The notes beneath the pieces were generated by a model. It did no database searches. It worked only from the letters and a program-made list of their open reading frames with translations, and was not told the origin of the DNA. Made by a program: the position numbers and the translations under genes. A stretch of 64,000 nucleotides of DNA from Bin52 sp965243345. GTDB lineage: Bacteria > Pseudomonadota > Alphaproteobacteria > Thalassobaculales > Thalassobaculaceae. The DNA lies in assembly GCA_965243345.1 (NCBI GenBank), contig CBDEUR010000003.1, positions 1,302,001 through 1,366,000 on the forward strand, in the 5' to 3' direction. This document shows positions 1-8,329 of this stretch, piece by piece (the first letter of the stretch is position 1; every line of letters begins with the position of its first letter).

Positions 1-488
1 CGCACCGGATTGCGCGTCGTGCCATCGCCTACACACCCCAGGAGCAGGCGATCTTCCAGGACCTGACCGTGGGCGACAACCTGCGCCTGGGCCAGATGGA
101 ACCAGGCTGGTTTGCAGAGGAACTCGCGCGGATCTGCGAGGCGTTTCCCTTCCTCGGGGAGCGGCTCGACCAGCGCGCCGGAACCCTGTCGGGTGGTGAG
201 CAGAAAATGCTGCTGATCGCGCGGTCGCTGATGGCTCGTCCACGGCTGATGCTGGTCGATGAAATTTCCGAGGGCCTGCAGCCCTCGATCGTCGAACGGC
301 TTGCCCGGGTACTGGTTGCGGAACGCGAGCGCACGGGAGTGGCAATGCTGCTGGTGGAGCAGAATGTCCGGTTCGCGCTGGAGGTCGCCGACCGCTGGTC
401 GGTGCTCAAGCTCGGAGAGATCGACGACGCAGGCAGAAGCGACGTGCCAAACGCGGCTTCCCGGATCGCCGATCACCTGTCTGTCTGA
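1..488 (+). CDS. LivF-type ABC transporter ATP-binding protein (3' part)
   Basis: The gene is cut by the left edge of the window. The reading frame is open from base 3 and ends at TGA 486-488. The visible part covers the C-terminal two thirds of an ABC ATPase: the Q-loop region (YTPQEQAIF), the signature LSGGEQKMLLIARSL, the Walker B aspartate in LMLVDEISEGL, and the H-loop region, where the family often has Gln (LLVEQNVRF). EGLQPSIVERLARVL and EQNVRFALEVADR are typical of LivF, the second ATPase of branched-chain amino acid or amide importers. It would energise uptake at the inner membrane. Its permease and binding-protein partners must lie upstream, outside the window. The substrate cannot be read from the sequence. 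Confidence 0.85.
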   Translation, partial: HRIARRAIAYTPQEQAIFQDLTVGDNLRLGQMEPGWFAEELARICEAFPFLGERLDQRAGTLSGGEQKMLLIARSLMARPRLMLVDEISEGLQPSIVERLARVLVAERERTGVAMLLVEQNVRFALEVADRWSVLKLGEIDDAGRSDVPNAASRIADHLSV

Positions 489-746
489 CGCGGGGAGAAT
501 GCCAGTCGACATGCACACGTCATCCGGCACCGGCACGCCGGGCGCTGCCTCAGCGACGCGCGTCGGTGACAGGTGTCGCCAGTCACCATGCCGCGGACAG
601 CAGCGGCGCCATCCGACCTCGCGAGGCCCGCGCCGGGTCGAACACCGGACCGCGGGAAACCGGCCGCAGCGGGAGCGACGCACCGGAACCGTGGAACGGG
701 TTGAAAGAACGAACTCCGGCGATCGACACATGTGGGAGTACTTGCA

Positions 747-956
747 ATGACAGGGTCCTCAACCAGAGAATTGCTCGAACCTTACAGGGACATCCTGGGA
801 GTTGAATTTGACGCCGCTCGTCTCGAAGCCAACCTGCAGGCGTTCGAGGATATTCTGGTCGCGATCCACAAGTTGCGGGAATGCGATCTGACTGACGTGC
901 ATCCTGCGGTCGTGTTCGACCCGGCAGGCGGCTACCGGGACGGGACCACGTCATGA
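747..956 (+). CDS. Small AtzG-like (GatC-like) amidase partner protein
   Basis: This 69-residue protein starts at ATG 747, with GGGAG nine bases upstream; a GTG at 732 would add five residues but has no better ribosome site. It ends inside the start of the amidase gene (ATGA overlap), so the two should be made together. It is helical and acidic, with an LLEPYRDILG start and an HPAVVFDPAGGYRD tail. This resembles the small AtzG-type subunits (GatC-like fold) that bind AtzE-type amidases in 1-carboxybiuret hydrolase. I assign the family from size, gene order and the tail motif. It probably wraps around and stabilises the amidase rather than catalysing anything. Confidence 0.6.
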   Translation: MTGSSTRELLEPYRDILGVEFDAARLEANLQAFEDILVAIHKLRECDLTDVHPAVVFDPAGGYRDGTTS

Positions 957-2347
957 GCACCGAGCTGTGGTCCCGGTCGATTGAATCGCTTGCGCCGGAC
1001 CTGCGCACCGGGCGCGTTTCTCCGGTCGATCTGACCGAAGCGGTACTGGAGCGCATCGGCCTGCACGACGACGTACTGAAGAGCTACGTCCACCTGGCGG
1101 ACAGTGCGCTGGAGTCGGCCAGGGACGCGGAGCGGGAAATCCGGGACGGAAACTGGCGCGGTCCACTGCACGGTATTCCCGTGGGAGTGAAGGACAACTA
1201 CACGACCCGGGACATGCCGACATTCGCCGGTACCACGGCGCCGGGGTTCTCGTTCCCGGCAGAGGACTCGAATGCGGTCGCGCGGTTGCGCGCGGCCGGC
1301 ACGGTTCTGACCGGCAAGACACGGATGCACGAGTTCGCCTGGGGCACGGTAACACCACCGACGTGCAATCCGTGGGACACCGGCCGGGTGGTGGGCGGCT
1401 CCAGCGGCGGTTCCGGAGCAGCCGTGATCGCAGGGCTTGCGACTGCTGCGCTGGGCTCCGACACCGGCGGATCGATCCGCATTCCGGCCAGCATCTGCGG
1501 CACGGTCGGGCTGAAACCGACATTCGGCCGGGTCGGACGCAGCGGTATCGTACCGCATACGTGGTCTCTGGATACCGCCGGGCCCCTGACCCGCACTGTC
1601 ACCGATGCCGCACTGATGCTGAACGTTCTTGCCGGAGCCGACCCCGGCGATCCGTCGTGTGCGGACCGTCCGGTTCCCGATTACACGACCGCGCTTGGAC
1701 AACCGGTCCGGCAACTCCGGATCGGGGTGTGTCGCAATCATTTCTTCGACCGCAACCAGGACGACGTCGGGACCGCCGTTGAACAGGCGATCAGCGATCT
1801 TGCCTCCCAGGGCATGTCCGTGCGCGAATTCCGGATACCGGCCCTGGAATACGGGCTCGGCGCCATCTTCGCCGTCGAGCTTCCTTCCTCGACCGCATAT
1901 CATGATGTTTCGCTTCGACAGGGAAAGACGCGGTTGTTCGAACCGGATGTCAGGACCCTGGTCGAGGTCGGCCGCTTCGTAACCGGCGTGGATTACCTGA
2001 AGGGCGAGCAGCTCCGCCGGGTCCTGATGGAGGACTTCCGCACGGTGTTCGCGGATGTAGACGTCATTGTTGCACCCACCACCGCGCTCACGGCCTGGCA
2101 GCACGATGCGACGAGCCTGGAAATTGCGGGGGAACAGGAGAGCGTGCTGGCAGCCTCGTGGCGCCTTACCTATCCGTTCAACCTGACGGGATTGCCATCG
2201 ATTTCGGTTCCCTGCGGCTTCGATCGCAACGGCCTGCCCATCGGCATGCAGGTCGCGGCGAAGCCGTTCGACGAGATGACCGCACTGCGTGTCGCACACG
2301 CCTACGAGCGCACGCACGAATGGGCAGCGGTACGCCCTGAACTCTGA
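953..2347 (+). CDS. Amidase signature family hydrolase
   Basis: 464 residues, the usual length for an amidase-signature enzyme. The Ser-cisSer-Lys triad is complete: Lys80 in GVKDNY, Ser150 in GGSSGGS and Ser174 in GSDTGGSIRIPA, with the 24-residue spacing between the two serines seen in the family. It should hydrolyse a carboxamide or related C-N bond in the cytoplasm. It overlaps the small upstream partner by four bases, as in atzG-atzE pairs, and is followed 25 bases later by a nitrilase-family gene, so a two-step amide/nitrile breakdown route is plausible. GatA itself is unlikely because no gatB is present and the partner is not a standard GatC. The substrate is unknown. Confidence 0.88.
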   Translation: MSTELWSRSIESLAPDLRTGRVSPVDLTEAVLERIGLHDDVLKSYVHLADSALESARDAEREIRDGNWRGPLHGIPVGVKDNYTTRDMPTFAGTTAPGFSFPAEDSNAVARLRAAGTVLTGKTRMHEFAWGTVTPPTCNPWDTGRVVGGSSGGSGAAVIAGLATAALGSDTGGSIRIPASICGTVGLKPTFGRVGRSGIVPHTWSLDTAGPLTRTVTDAALMLNVLAGADPGDPSCADRPVPDYTTALGQPVRQLRIGVCRNHFFDRNQDDVGTAVEQAISDLASQGMSVREFRIPALEYGLGAIFAVELPSSTAYHDVSLRQGKTRLFEPDVRTLVEVGRFVTGVDYLKGEQLRRVLMEDFRTVFADVDVIVAPTTALTAWQHDATSLEIAGEQESVLAASWRLTYPFNLTGLPSISVPCGFDRNGLPIGMQVAAKPFDEMTALRVAHAYERTHEWAAVRPEL

Positions 2348-2372
2348 TCCGGCAGCTGAACGAGGTCGCGCC

Positions 2373-3251
2373 ATGACGACAATGGAACCCGAGAGCAAGG
2401 TCCGGATCGCCTGCCTGCAGATGGAACCGCGCGTGGGCGAGCGGGACATGAACCTGGACCGGACCCTGGACTTGATCGGCCAGGCGGCCAGCGCCGGTGC
2501 CGGCCTCGTCGTGCTGCCGGAACTGTGCAACAGCGGGTATGTCTTCAGCACGCGTGAAGAGGCACTGGACCTGTCCGAGGACATTCCTGACGGACCGTCA
2601 TGCCAGGCCTGGGCCGACGCCGCTGCCCGCCACAGGATGCACATTGTCGCCGGTATCGCAGAGCGCGACGGGCATTCGCTCTACAATTCGGCTGTGGTCA
2701 TCGGTCCACAGGGCGTCATCGGCACCTACCGCAAGACTCACCTGTGGGCCGCAGAAAACCTGTTCTTTGAACCGGGCGACCGTGGCGTGCCGGTGTTCCG
2801 CACCGGTATCGGGCGCATCGCGGTCGTGATCTGCTACGACATCTGGTTTCCGGAGGTGTTCCGGCTCGCGGCGATCCAGGGTGCCGACATTCTGTGCGTA
2901 CCGACCAACTGGGTTCCCATGCCGGATCAGCCGGCCGGCTTGCCGAAAATGTCGAATATCCTGGCCATGAGTGGAGCACACTCCAATTCCATGTTCCTGG
3001 CCGCGGCCGACCGGGTCGGTGTGGAGCGTGGCCAGCCGTTCATCGGCAACAGCCTGATCGTGAGTTGCACGGGATGGCCCCTGGCAGGGCCGGCCAGCGA
3101 AGACCGGGAAGAGATGCTGATCGCAGACGTCAACCTCTCCGACGCCCGGCGCAAGCGCAACTGGAACGATTTCAACCAGGTCCTGCGCGACCGGCGCACC
3201 GATTTGTATGCGGAGGATCTCGGCGCCGCGATCACGCGAGGGTGGTACTGA
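2373..3251 (+). CDS. Carbon-nitrogen hydrolase (nitrilase superfamily)
   Basis: 292 residues from ATG 2373; an in-frame upstream start at 2289 would lie inside the amidase gene. The Glu-Lys-Cys triad is clear: Glu50 (VVLPELCNSGY), Lys121 (YRKTHLW) and Cys154 (VICYDIWFPE). The length and motifs fit amidase/carbamoylase branches of the superfamily, such as N-carbamoylputrescine amidase or omega-amidase-like enzymes, better than true nitrilases. It is cytoplasmic and most likely co-transcribed with the amidase upstream. The pair suggests stepwise hydrolysis of an amide- or ureido-containing compound taken up by a LIV-type transporter. The exact substrate cannot be inferred. Confidence 0.85.
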   Translation: MTTMEPESKVRIACLQMEPRVGERDMNLDRTLDLIGQAASAGAGLVVLPELCNSGYVFSTREEALDLSEDIPDGPSCQAWADAAARHRMHIVAGIAERDGHSLYNSAVVIGPQGVIGTYRKTHLWAAENLFFEPGDRGVPVFRTGIGRIAVVICYDIWFPEVFRLAAIQGADILCVPTNWVPMPDQPAGLPKMSNILAMSGAHSNSMFLAAADRVGVERGQPFIGNSLIVSCTGWPLAGPASEDREEMLIADVNLSDARRKRNWNDFNQVLRDRRTDLYAEDLGAAITRGWY

Positions 3252-3325
3252 GCGAGACTGGAGAAACCCGTGGCCCGAGCCGCGAACCCGGATGTGTCTG
3301 CGGCATCGAGCGCTGGCGAGTTGCC

Positions 3326-3796
3326 GTGAAGACCGGGCACACGGTCACGAGGGTGTTCGCCGTCCTGCTGTGGCTGCTGCTGGCGCCGGGAGCGGTGCTG
3401 GCGGAACCGGAACGCGAGGATCTCGTGGTCCGCGCGGCGGACGGCACTGAACACGCGTTGCGCGTCGAACTGGCTCTGACACCGGAACAGCAGGCCCGTG
3501 GCCTCATGTTCCGCGAGACGCTGGCACGGGACGCAGGCATGCTGTTTCACTGGCCGCGTGAGCAGACCCTCTCCATGTGGATGAAGAACACGCTGATCCC
3601 GCTCGACATGCTGTTCCTGCGCAGCGACGGAACCATCATGCATATCCATCGTCGCGCCATACCGTTTTCGACCCGTGCGATCAGGGCGCCGCGACGGGGC
3701 AGGGGGGTGCTGGAACTGCGCGGCGGGACCGCGGACCGGCTGGGAATCGCGGTCGGGGACCGAGTGGTTCACCGGTTGTATCGCGACCCGCCCTGA
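3326..3796 (+). CDS. DUF192 family secreted protein
   Basis: 156 residues from GTG 3326, preceded by a GGCGAG ribosome site; an upstream in-frame extension would read into the nitrilase gene. Residues 1-26 form a signal peptide (positive start, LLWLLLAPGAVL, cleavage near VLAEPE). The rest is a DUF192 domain with the usual markers RGLMFRETL, MLFHWP and MWMKNTLIPLDMLF and an RGVLELRGG stretch. DUF192 proteins are small periplasmic beta-barrel proteins with no settled biochemical role. This gene runs in the same direction as the hydrolase pair but is separated by 74 bases and may simply be a housekeeping neighbour. Confidence 0.85.
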   Translation: MKTGHTVTRVFAVLLWLLLAPGAVLAEPEREDLVVRAADGTEHALRVELALTPEQQARGLMFRETLARDAGMLFHWPREQTLSMWMKNTLIPLDMLFLRSDGTIMHIHRRAIPFSTRAIRAPRRGRGVLELRGGTADRLGIAVGDRVVHRLYRDPP

Positions 3797-3914
3797 TCAC
3801 GCATTTCGACGTGGAACGTGGACGGCTCAAGCGCGAATTCGGGCCGAAGCCGGGCAAGCATGAAAACGTGAGGCGGGCGGACACCCGCACAACCATCCGC
3901 TATCTGCCCGGGCT

Positions 3915-5497
3915 TCAGCCACCCTGATCCGGATCCGATGGCAGCAATACACCGGGATTCATGCGCCCGTCCGGATCGATGGTCGCCTTGAAGGATTGCA
4001 GCACTGCTCGCAGACCAGGATCCAGACGCTCCCACCAGGGGTAATAGCGGCCGATCTGCAGATGTCCGGCACCGGCGGTCTGCAGGGCGCGGGCGAATGC
4101 GGCACGCAGTTCATGGGCGCAGGCCCGGGCCGAGTCACGGGCCGGTTGATCCCGATAGCGCCGCAACTGTGACGGGGTGACGTGCTGTCGGTGGAACCGG
4201 CCAAGCGCATCCGGCCAGAACAGGTGCGGTTCAATCAGCACGCTGTCTGCACTGGTCACGGTCAGGAAGCTGACAGTCACCTGATGGTCGTCTCGAGGCT
4301 GCGCCCACTGGTCCATCACCCCCTGAAGGTGCCGCCAGGCCGTGTGGCAGTCGGACGGCCGAAAAATGCCATGGACCGTCAACCATCGTTCACCGTCCGG
4401 TCCCAGCAACGCCTTGATCGGTCGAAACGGGCGCGATCGTGTAACAAGGGGAATGGTGTCCGGAATCGGTCGGCCGCCGGCCTCAAGCGCACATTCGGCC
4501 GCATTCGCCAGGCGTTGCATGGCATGCGACTCACTTTCTCCCTCGATGCAGAGATGCAGTGAGTACCGCAACGCGGCGACCTGTTGGCGACCGTTCCCGA
4601 GGAGTCTCCGGATCCGTCCGAGACGTGATCCGATGGTGCCCGGACCGCGCGCGACGTCGGTGAGAATGCGGGCGCCCTGGATGATCTCGAAACCGCCGCG
4701 GGCAAGATTGACGTGGGTCTGGGGATCGAAGCCGAAGCAGTCGGCAACGCCGTCGATCCCGATTAGTCCGGTCTGGGCGCTCAGCATCGATTCCATGTCG
4801 GCGAATTCAAACGAGGCAAAGGTCTCGCTCGCCGGAGCGTTGCGCAGGTTGAGCACCGCTTCCGCCTTGATGCCGAACGCCCCGCAATCGCCGAGAAACA
4901 GCGACCCCGGGTCGGGGCCGCCGGGGTGCGGGTGCGGTCGTCCATCGGCTCCTGTCCCGGTACGCAGCAGGGTGCCGTCGGCCAGGACCACCGCGAGGCC
5001 GGCGACGCTCCGGGCTGAATATCCGTGCATCGCCGAACCGAAAAAGGCCGCACCTTGCGACAGGGCGCCTCCGATCGTGGCGCGATATCCGGAAAGCGGC
5101 CCGAAAAACGGCGTACGCAGTCCGTGTGCGCCCAGTTCCTCGAAAAGAGCGGCCAGGTGCAGCCGGCCTCCACCTGCACCCGCCGGTTGACCGTGTCGAT
5201 GTCGACGATCCGGTCGAGACCGGTGGTATCGACAATCAGGCAGTCCGGCCGGTCCGGTACGGCACCGCCGGTATAGGAGTGGCCGCTGCCGCGGGGAATG
5301 ACGGCGTAGCCGAGTCCGGTCGCCGACCGGACCACGTGGCGGAGTGCAGCGACGTCGCGCGGTCGGACAATCCCGGCAGCAATGTGGTCACCGCCACAAA
5401 TGTCCTCGGAATACTCGGCGCAGCGCCCGCTGTCGAAGATCCGGTCGTCCGGAGCCAGGACTTCACCGAGTTGTCGCTTCAGCGCCTGCTCACTCAT
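3915..5497 (-). pseudogene. FAD-linked oxidase (VAO/PCMH family), frameshifted
   Basis: The gene starts at ATG 5497, preceded by AGGAG. Its N-terminal FAD-binding domain reads well (VRPRDVAALRHVV, IPRGSGHSYTGG, VEAGCTW). After the Trp codon at about 5156-5154 the homologous reading continues one frame away: AALFEELGAHGLRTPFFG, then TIGGALSQGAAFFGSAMHGYSA, through to a VAO-type C-terminus DPDGRMNPGVLLPS. One missing base (TGGCCGCT where TGGGCCGCT would stay in frame) explains the break. Restored, the protein would be 527 residues, a normal size for a flavoprotein oxidising an alcohol, hydroxy acid or phenol. It lies 11 bases upstream of livG on the same strand and so heads that operon's 3' end order only by position. 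The break may be a real mutation or a sequencing error. Confidence 0.8.
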
Positions 5498-5508
5498 GCA
5501 CGCTCCTG

Positions 5509-6309
5509 TCAGGCAGCATTGTCTGACGGGGTCTCACCGAGATAGACGTCATGGACCACCGGGTTGGCCCGAACCTCCTCCGGCAGACCTTCCGCCAGCA
5601 CCCTGCCCTGGTGCAACACGGTGATGGCGCTGGCGACAGCAAATACCACGGCCATGTCGTGCTCTGTGAAGATGACGGTCAGGCCGATCTCACGGGCAAT
5701 CCGGTGCACCAGAGCGATCGATTCGAGCCGTTCCCGGGCTGCCATTCCTGCTGTCGGCTCATCCAGCAGCAGGAGCTTCGGTTCGGTAGCCAGCGCGATG
5801 GCCAGTTCCAGCCGTTTCTGGTCGCCATGCGCCAGGGTGCCGGCAAGCTGACTTTCACGGCCCCGCAAGCCGACCAGGTCCAGCAGGGCGCGGGCCTGCG
5901 TCACCTGCATGGATCGCGCCGAGGCGAGCACGTTCCAGCTCCGGCCGGAATGCGCGAGCAACGCAATCTGGACGTTTTCAAGGCTTGTGAGTTCCGAAAA
6001 CACGCTGGTGATCTGGAACGTGCGCCCGACCCCGAGTCGGGCAAGAGCATGCGGAGTCCGACCGGTAACGTCGGTACCGGACAGGAAGACCCGGCCCAAA
6101 TCCGGACGGTGCAACCCCGTCAGGGTATTGAACAGCGTGCTCTTGCCGGCACCGTTCGGACCGATGACGGCACGAAACTCGCCTGGTTGCAATCGGATGG
6201 TCACGTTGTCGAGGGCGACAAGTCCGCCAAACCGCTTGCCCAGCGCTTCGATCCGCAACAGCGGTTCCGGAACCGCTGCTTCACCGGGCCGGGATTCAGT
6301 GACCGACAC
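5509..6309 (-). CDS. livG: LivG-type ABC transporter ATP-binding protein
   Basis: 266 residues from GTG 6309, which overlaps the end of livM by 14 bases; longer in-frame starts lie inside livM. Walker A is GPNGAGKST, the loop after it includes VGRTFQ (typical LivG), the linker motif is the degenerate AHGDQKRLELAIAL, and Walker B is LLLLDEPTAGM. The C-terminal LivG extension (NPVVHDVYLG) is present. It is the first ATPase of a branched-chain-type (HAAT) importer and sits in the order livH-livM-livG. The second ATPase and the binding protein are encoded divergently at 8.3-10.3 kb. LivG-type proteins also serve urea, amide and aromatic acid importers, so the symbol denotes the subunit type only. 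Confidence 0.88.
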   Translation of the reverse strand: MSVTESRPGEAAVPEPLLRIEALGKRFGGLVALDNVTIRLQPGEFRAVIGPNGAGKSTLFNTLTGLHRPDLGRVFLSGTDVTGRTPHALARLGVGRTFQITSVFSELTSLENVQIALLAHSGRSWNVLASARSMQVTQARALLDLVGLRGRESQLAGTLAHGDQKRLELAIALATEPKLLLLDEPTAGMAARERLESIALVHRIAREIGLTVIFTEHDMAVVFAVASAITVLHQGRVLAEGLPEEVRANPVVHDVYLGETPSDNAA

Positions 6310-7210
6310 GTCCGGACCTTGTGCCCAGAATGCCGCCCGGCAGCAACAGGACCAGGGCGATGATGATTGCTCCCATGAACAGCGGCCAGTATTCGGTGTG
6401 GCCGCTGATGACCGTCTCCAGTCCAACGAACACGAATGCCCCGGCGATCGGACCGGCGAACACCCGCAGGCCGCCGAGCACCGCCATCACGATCGGCGTC
6501 GCGCTTGCGGTCCAGTCGAGCCAACCGGGAAACACGCTGCCCGTGGACAGGGCGAACAGTCCGCCGGCCAGCCCGGCGAAGGCGCCGGCGATCACGAAGG
6601 TCAGCCAGCAATGGGCCCTTGTGTGAACGCCCAGATGCTGGACCCTGCGGGAATTGTCGCGAATGGCCCGGAGGGTCTGGCCGAATGGCGAATTCACCAT
6701 TCGGTACAACAGGCCAATCGCCAGCGCGGTTATGAACAGCACGAACAGGTAGTAGACAGCGGGATCAACGAGGACGCCCGGGCGCGTCAGCCCGACGATC
6801 CCGTCATCGCCGCCGGTGAGGAAGGTCGCCTTCAGGGCAACGGTAAAGAACAGCATCTGAAAGGCGAAGGTCAGCATGGCGAAGTAGATACCGGTCAGGC
6901 GTACCGAAAAGTACCCCACCGCCGCGGCGCTGACGGCGGCAACCACGGGCGCCGCCAGCAACGCCAGCCAGAACGGCGCCGACAGCTTGGCCATGAGGAT
7001 GCCGACTCCGTAGGCGCCGAGACCGAAATAGGCGGCATGGCCGAACGACAGCATGCCGCCATAGCCCAGCAGCAGGTTGAAGCTCATCGCGTACAGGGCG
7101 AAGACCAGTGCCTCGATCGCGATGAACTGCCAGAAGGCTCCAAGGCCCAGCGGGGCAACAAGGAACAGCAGCGCGGCAACAGACCAGAGACCCAGCGTGG
7201 TTCGGCTCAT
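6296..7210 (-). CDS. livM: LivM-type ABC transporter permease
   Basis: 304 residues from ATG 7210, overlapping the stop of livH by four bases (ATGA). The protein is strongly hydrophobic with about eight to ten membrane spans. It carries the family signature GYGGMLSFGHAAYFGLGAY near residue 50 and the conserved EAA-like loop AIRDNSRRVQHLGV, which contacts the ATPase. It forms the inner-membrane channel with LivH. The nearby acyl-CoA synthetases and acyl-CoA dehydrogenase suggest that the imported compound is a carboxylic acid, but that is inference from context. Confidence 0.9.
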   Translation of the reverse strand: MSRTTLGLWSVAALLFLVAPLGLGAFWQFIAIEALVFALYAMSFNLLLGYGGMLSFGHAAYFGLGAYGVGILMAKLSAPFWLALLAAPVVAAVSAAAVGYFSVRLTGIYFAMLTFAFQMLFFTVALKATFLTGGDDGIVGLTRPGVLVDPAVYYLFVLFITALAIGLLYRMVNSPFGQTLRAIRDNSRRVQHLGVHTRAHCWLTFVIAGAFAGLAGGLFALSTGSVFPGWLDWTASATPIVMAVLGGLRVFAGPIAGAFVFVGLETVISGHTEYWPLFMGAIIIALVLLLPGGILGTRSGRVGH

Positions 7211-8130
7211 TCCGGCCGTCCAAACAGGCCCCACGGCCGCACGATCAGAACAACGGCCATCAGCGCGAAGGTCAGAACCACGGCGAGTGACGGAAATGCC
7301 AGGATCCCGAAGGCATTGACCAGTCCCACGAGCAGCGAACCGACCAGGGCGCCGGGAATGCTGCCCATGCCGCCGATGACCACGACCACGAAGGCGTCGA
7401 TGATCACTTCGACGTGCAGGCCCGGACCGACGGCGAGGACCGGGGCGGCAAGTGCGCCCCCGAAGCCGGCCAATGCGGCACCGAGGGCAAACACGCCGGT
7501 GTAGAGTTGCCGAGTATTGACGCCGAGCGCACCCAGCATCTCGCGATCGAGGGTGGCTGCCCGGATCCAGATGCCGAAGCGGGTCCGGTGCAGCAACACC
7601 CACAGGGCGATGGCCACGGCGATGCCGACCAGGATCAGGAACAGGCGATAGGTCGGAAAGGTCACGCCGAACAACCGGGTGGCCCCGGACAGAAGCTCCG
7701 GCGCTGCTACCGATCTCTCTTCCCGGTCCCAGATGATCATGACCAGGTCGCCGATAACGAAAACCAGTCCAAAGGTCAGCAGCAGCTGGAACTCATGGGC
7801 CGAACGGTAGATCCGGCGCAGCAGCAGGACTTCGAGCCCACCGCCGACCAGCAGGAGCAGGACGGCCCCGGCGATCAGGGACAGGACAAAGCCGGGCAGT
7901 CCGCCAAGCACCAGGCCGATCATCGACATGGCGACATAGGCGCCGAGCATGAAGAGCCCGCCATGGGCAAAGTTGAGGATACGGGTAACCCCGAAGATCA
8001 GCGACAGACCGGCCGAAATCAGGAACAGCAGCATGCCGTGCGATATGCCGGACAGGGTCTGCCGGATCACGACTGTCGGATTGCCGAACAGGGTGAGATT
8101 CTGCCATGTCTGGTCGAGCAGGGATTCCAT
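7207..8130 (-). CDS. livH: LivH-type ABC transporter permease
   Basis: 307 residues, starting at ATG 8130 and first in a leftward livH-livM-livG operon. Membrane spans fill the protein. The LivH signature GLSLIFGVTRILNFAHGGLFMLGAY is at about residues 42-66 and the ATPase-contacting loop RAATLDREMLGALGVN at about 190. It pairs with LivM to form the transmembrane path. Transcription probably starts in the 200-base divergent region 8131-8329 shared with the binding-protein gene, which would let one control region serve both halves of the transporter. Confidence 0.9.
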   Translation of the reverse strand: MESLLDQTWQNLTLFGNPTVVIRQTLSGISHGMLLFLISAGLSLIFGVTRILNFAHGGLFMLGAYVAMSMIGLVLGGLPGFVLSLIAGAVLLLLVGGGLEVLLLRRIYRSAHEFQLLLTFGLVFVIGDLVMIIWDREERSVAAPELLSGATRLFGVTFPTYRLFLILVGIAVAIALWVLLHRTRFGIWIRAATLDREMLGALGVNTRQLYTGVFALGAALAGFGGALAAPVLAVGPGLHVEVIIDAFVVVVIGGMGSIPGALVGSLLVGLVNAFGILAFPSLAVVLTFALMAVVLIVRPWGLFGRPE

Positions 8131-8329
8131 GCCGAAACTATGTCGCAGTCAGGATATGGCGTCCAGCGGACAGCGCCGTGTTGCGGTCTACGCGGGATAA
8201 AGGGAGCTCTTGTACAGCAACAAATTGCTCGGTAAGCGATTGTACTGCAAGACTATTGACGGAAATGGTGACAACGGGAATCATGTCGGCGGCCTATGGA
8301 CCGAGCGAATCTGGCAGGGAGGAATGGAA

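Noticed and set aside
953..2347. GatA subunit of aminoacyl-tRNA amidotransferase
   Set aside because: No gatB is nearby, and the small upstream gene is AtzG-like rather than a standard GatC; many amidases share the same triad.
3841..3920. Imperfect long inverted repeat after the DUF192 gene
   Set aside because: The arms (GGCCGAAGCCGGGC and GCCCGGGCTTCAGCC) differ in length and pairing and are far apart; too weak to call a terminator.
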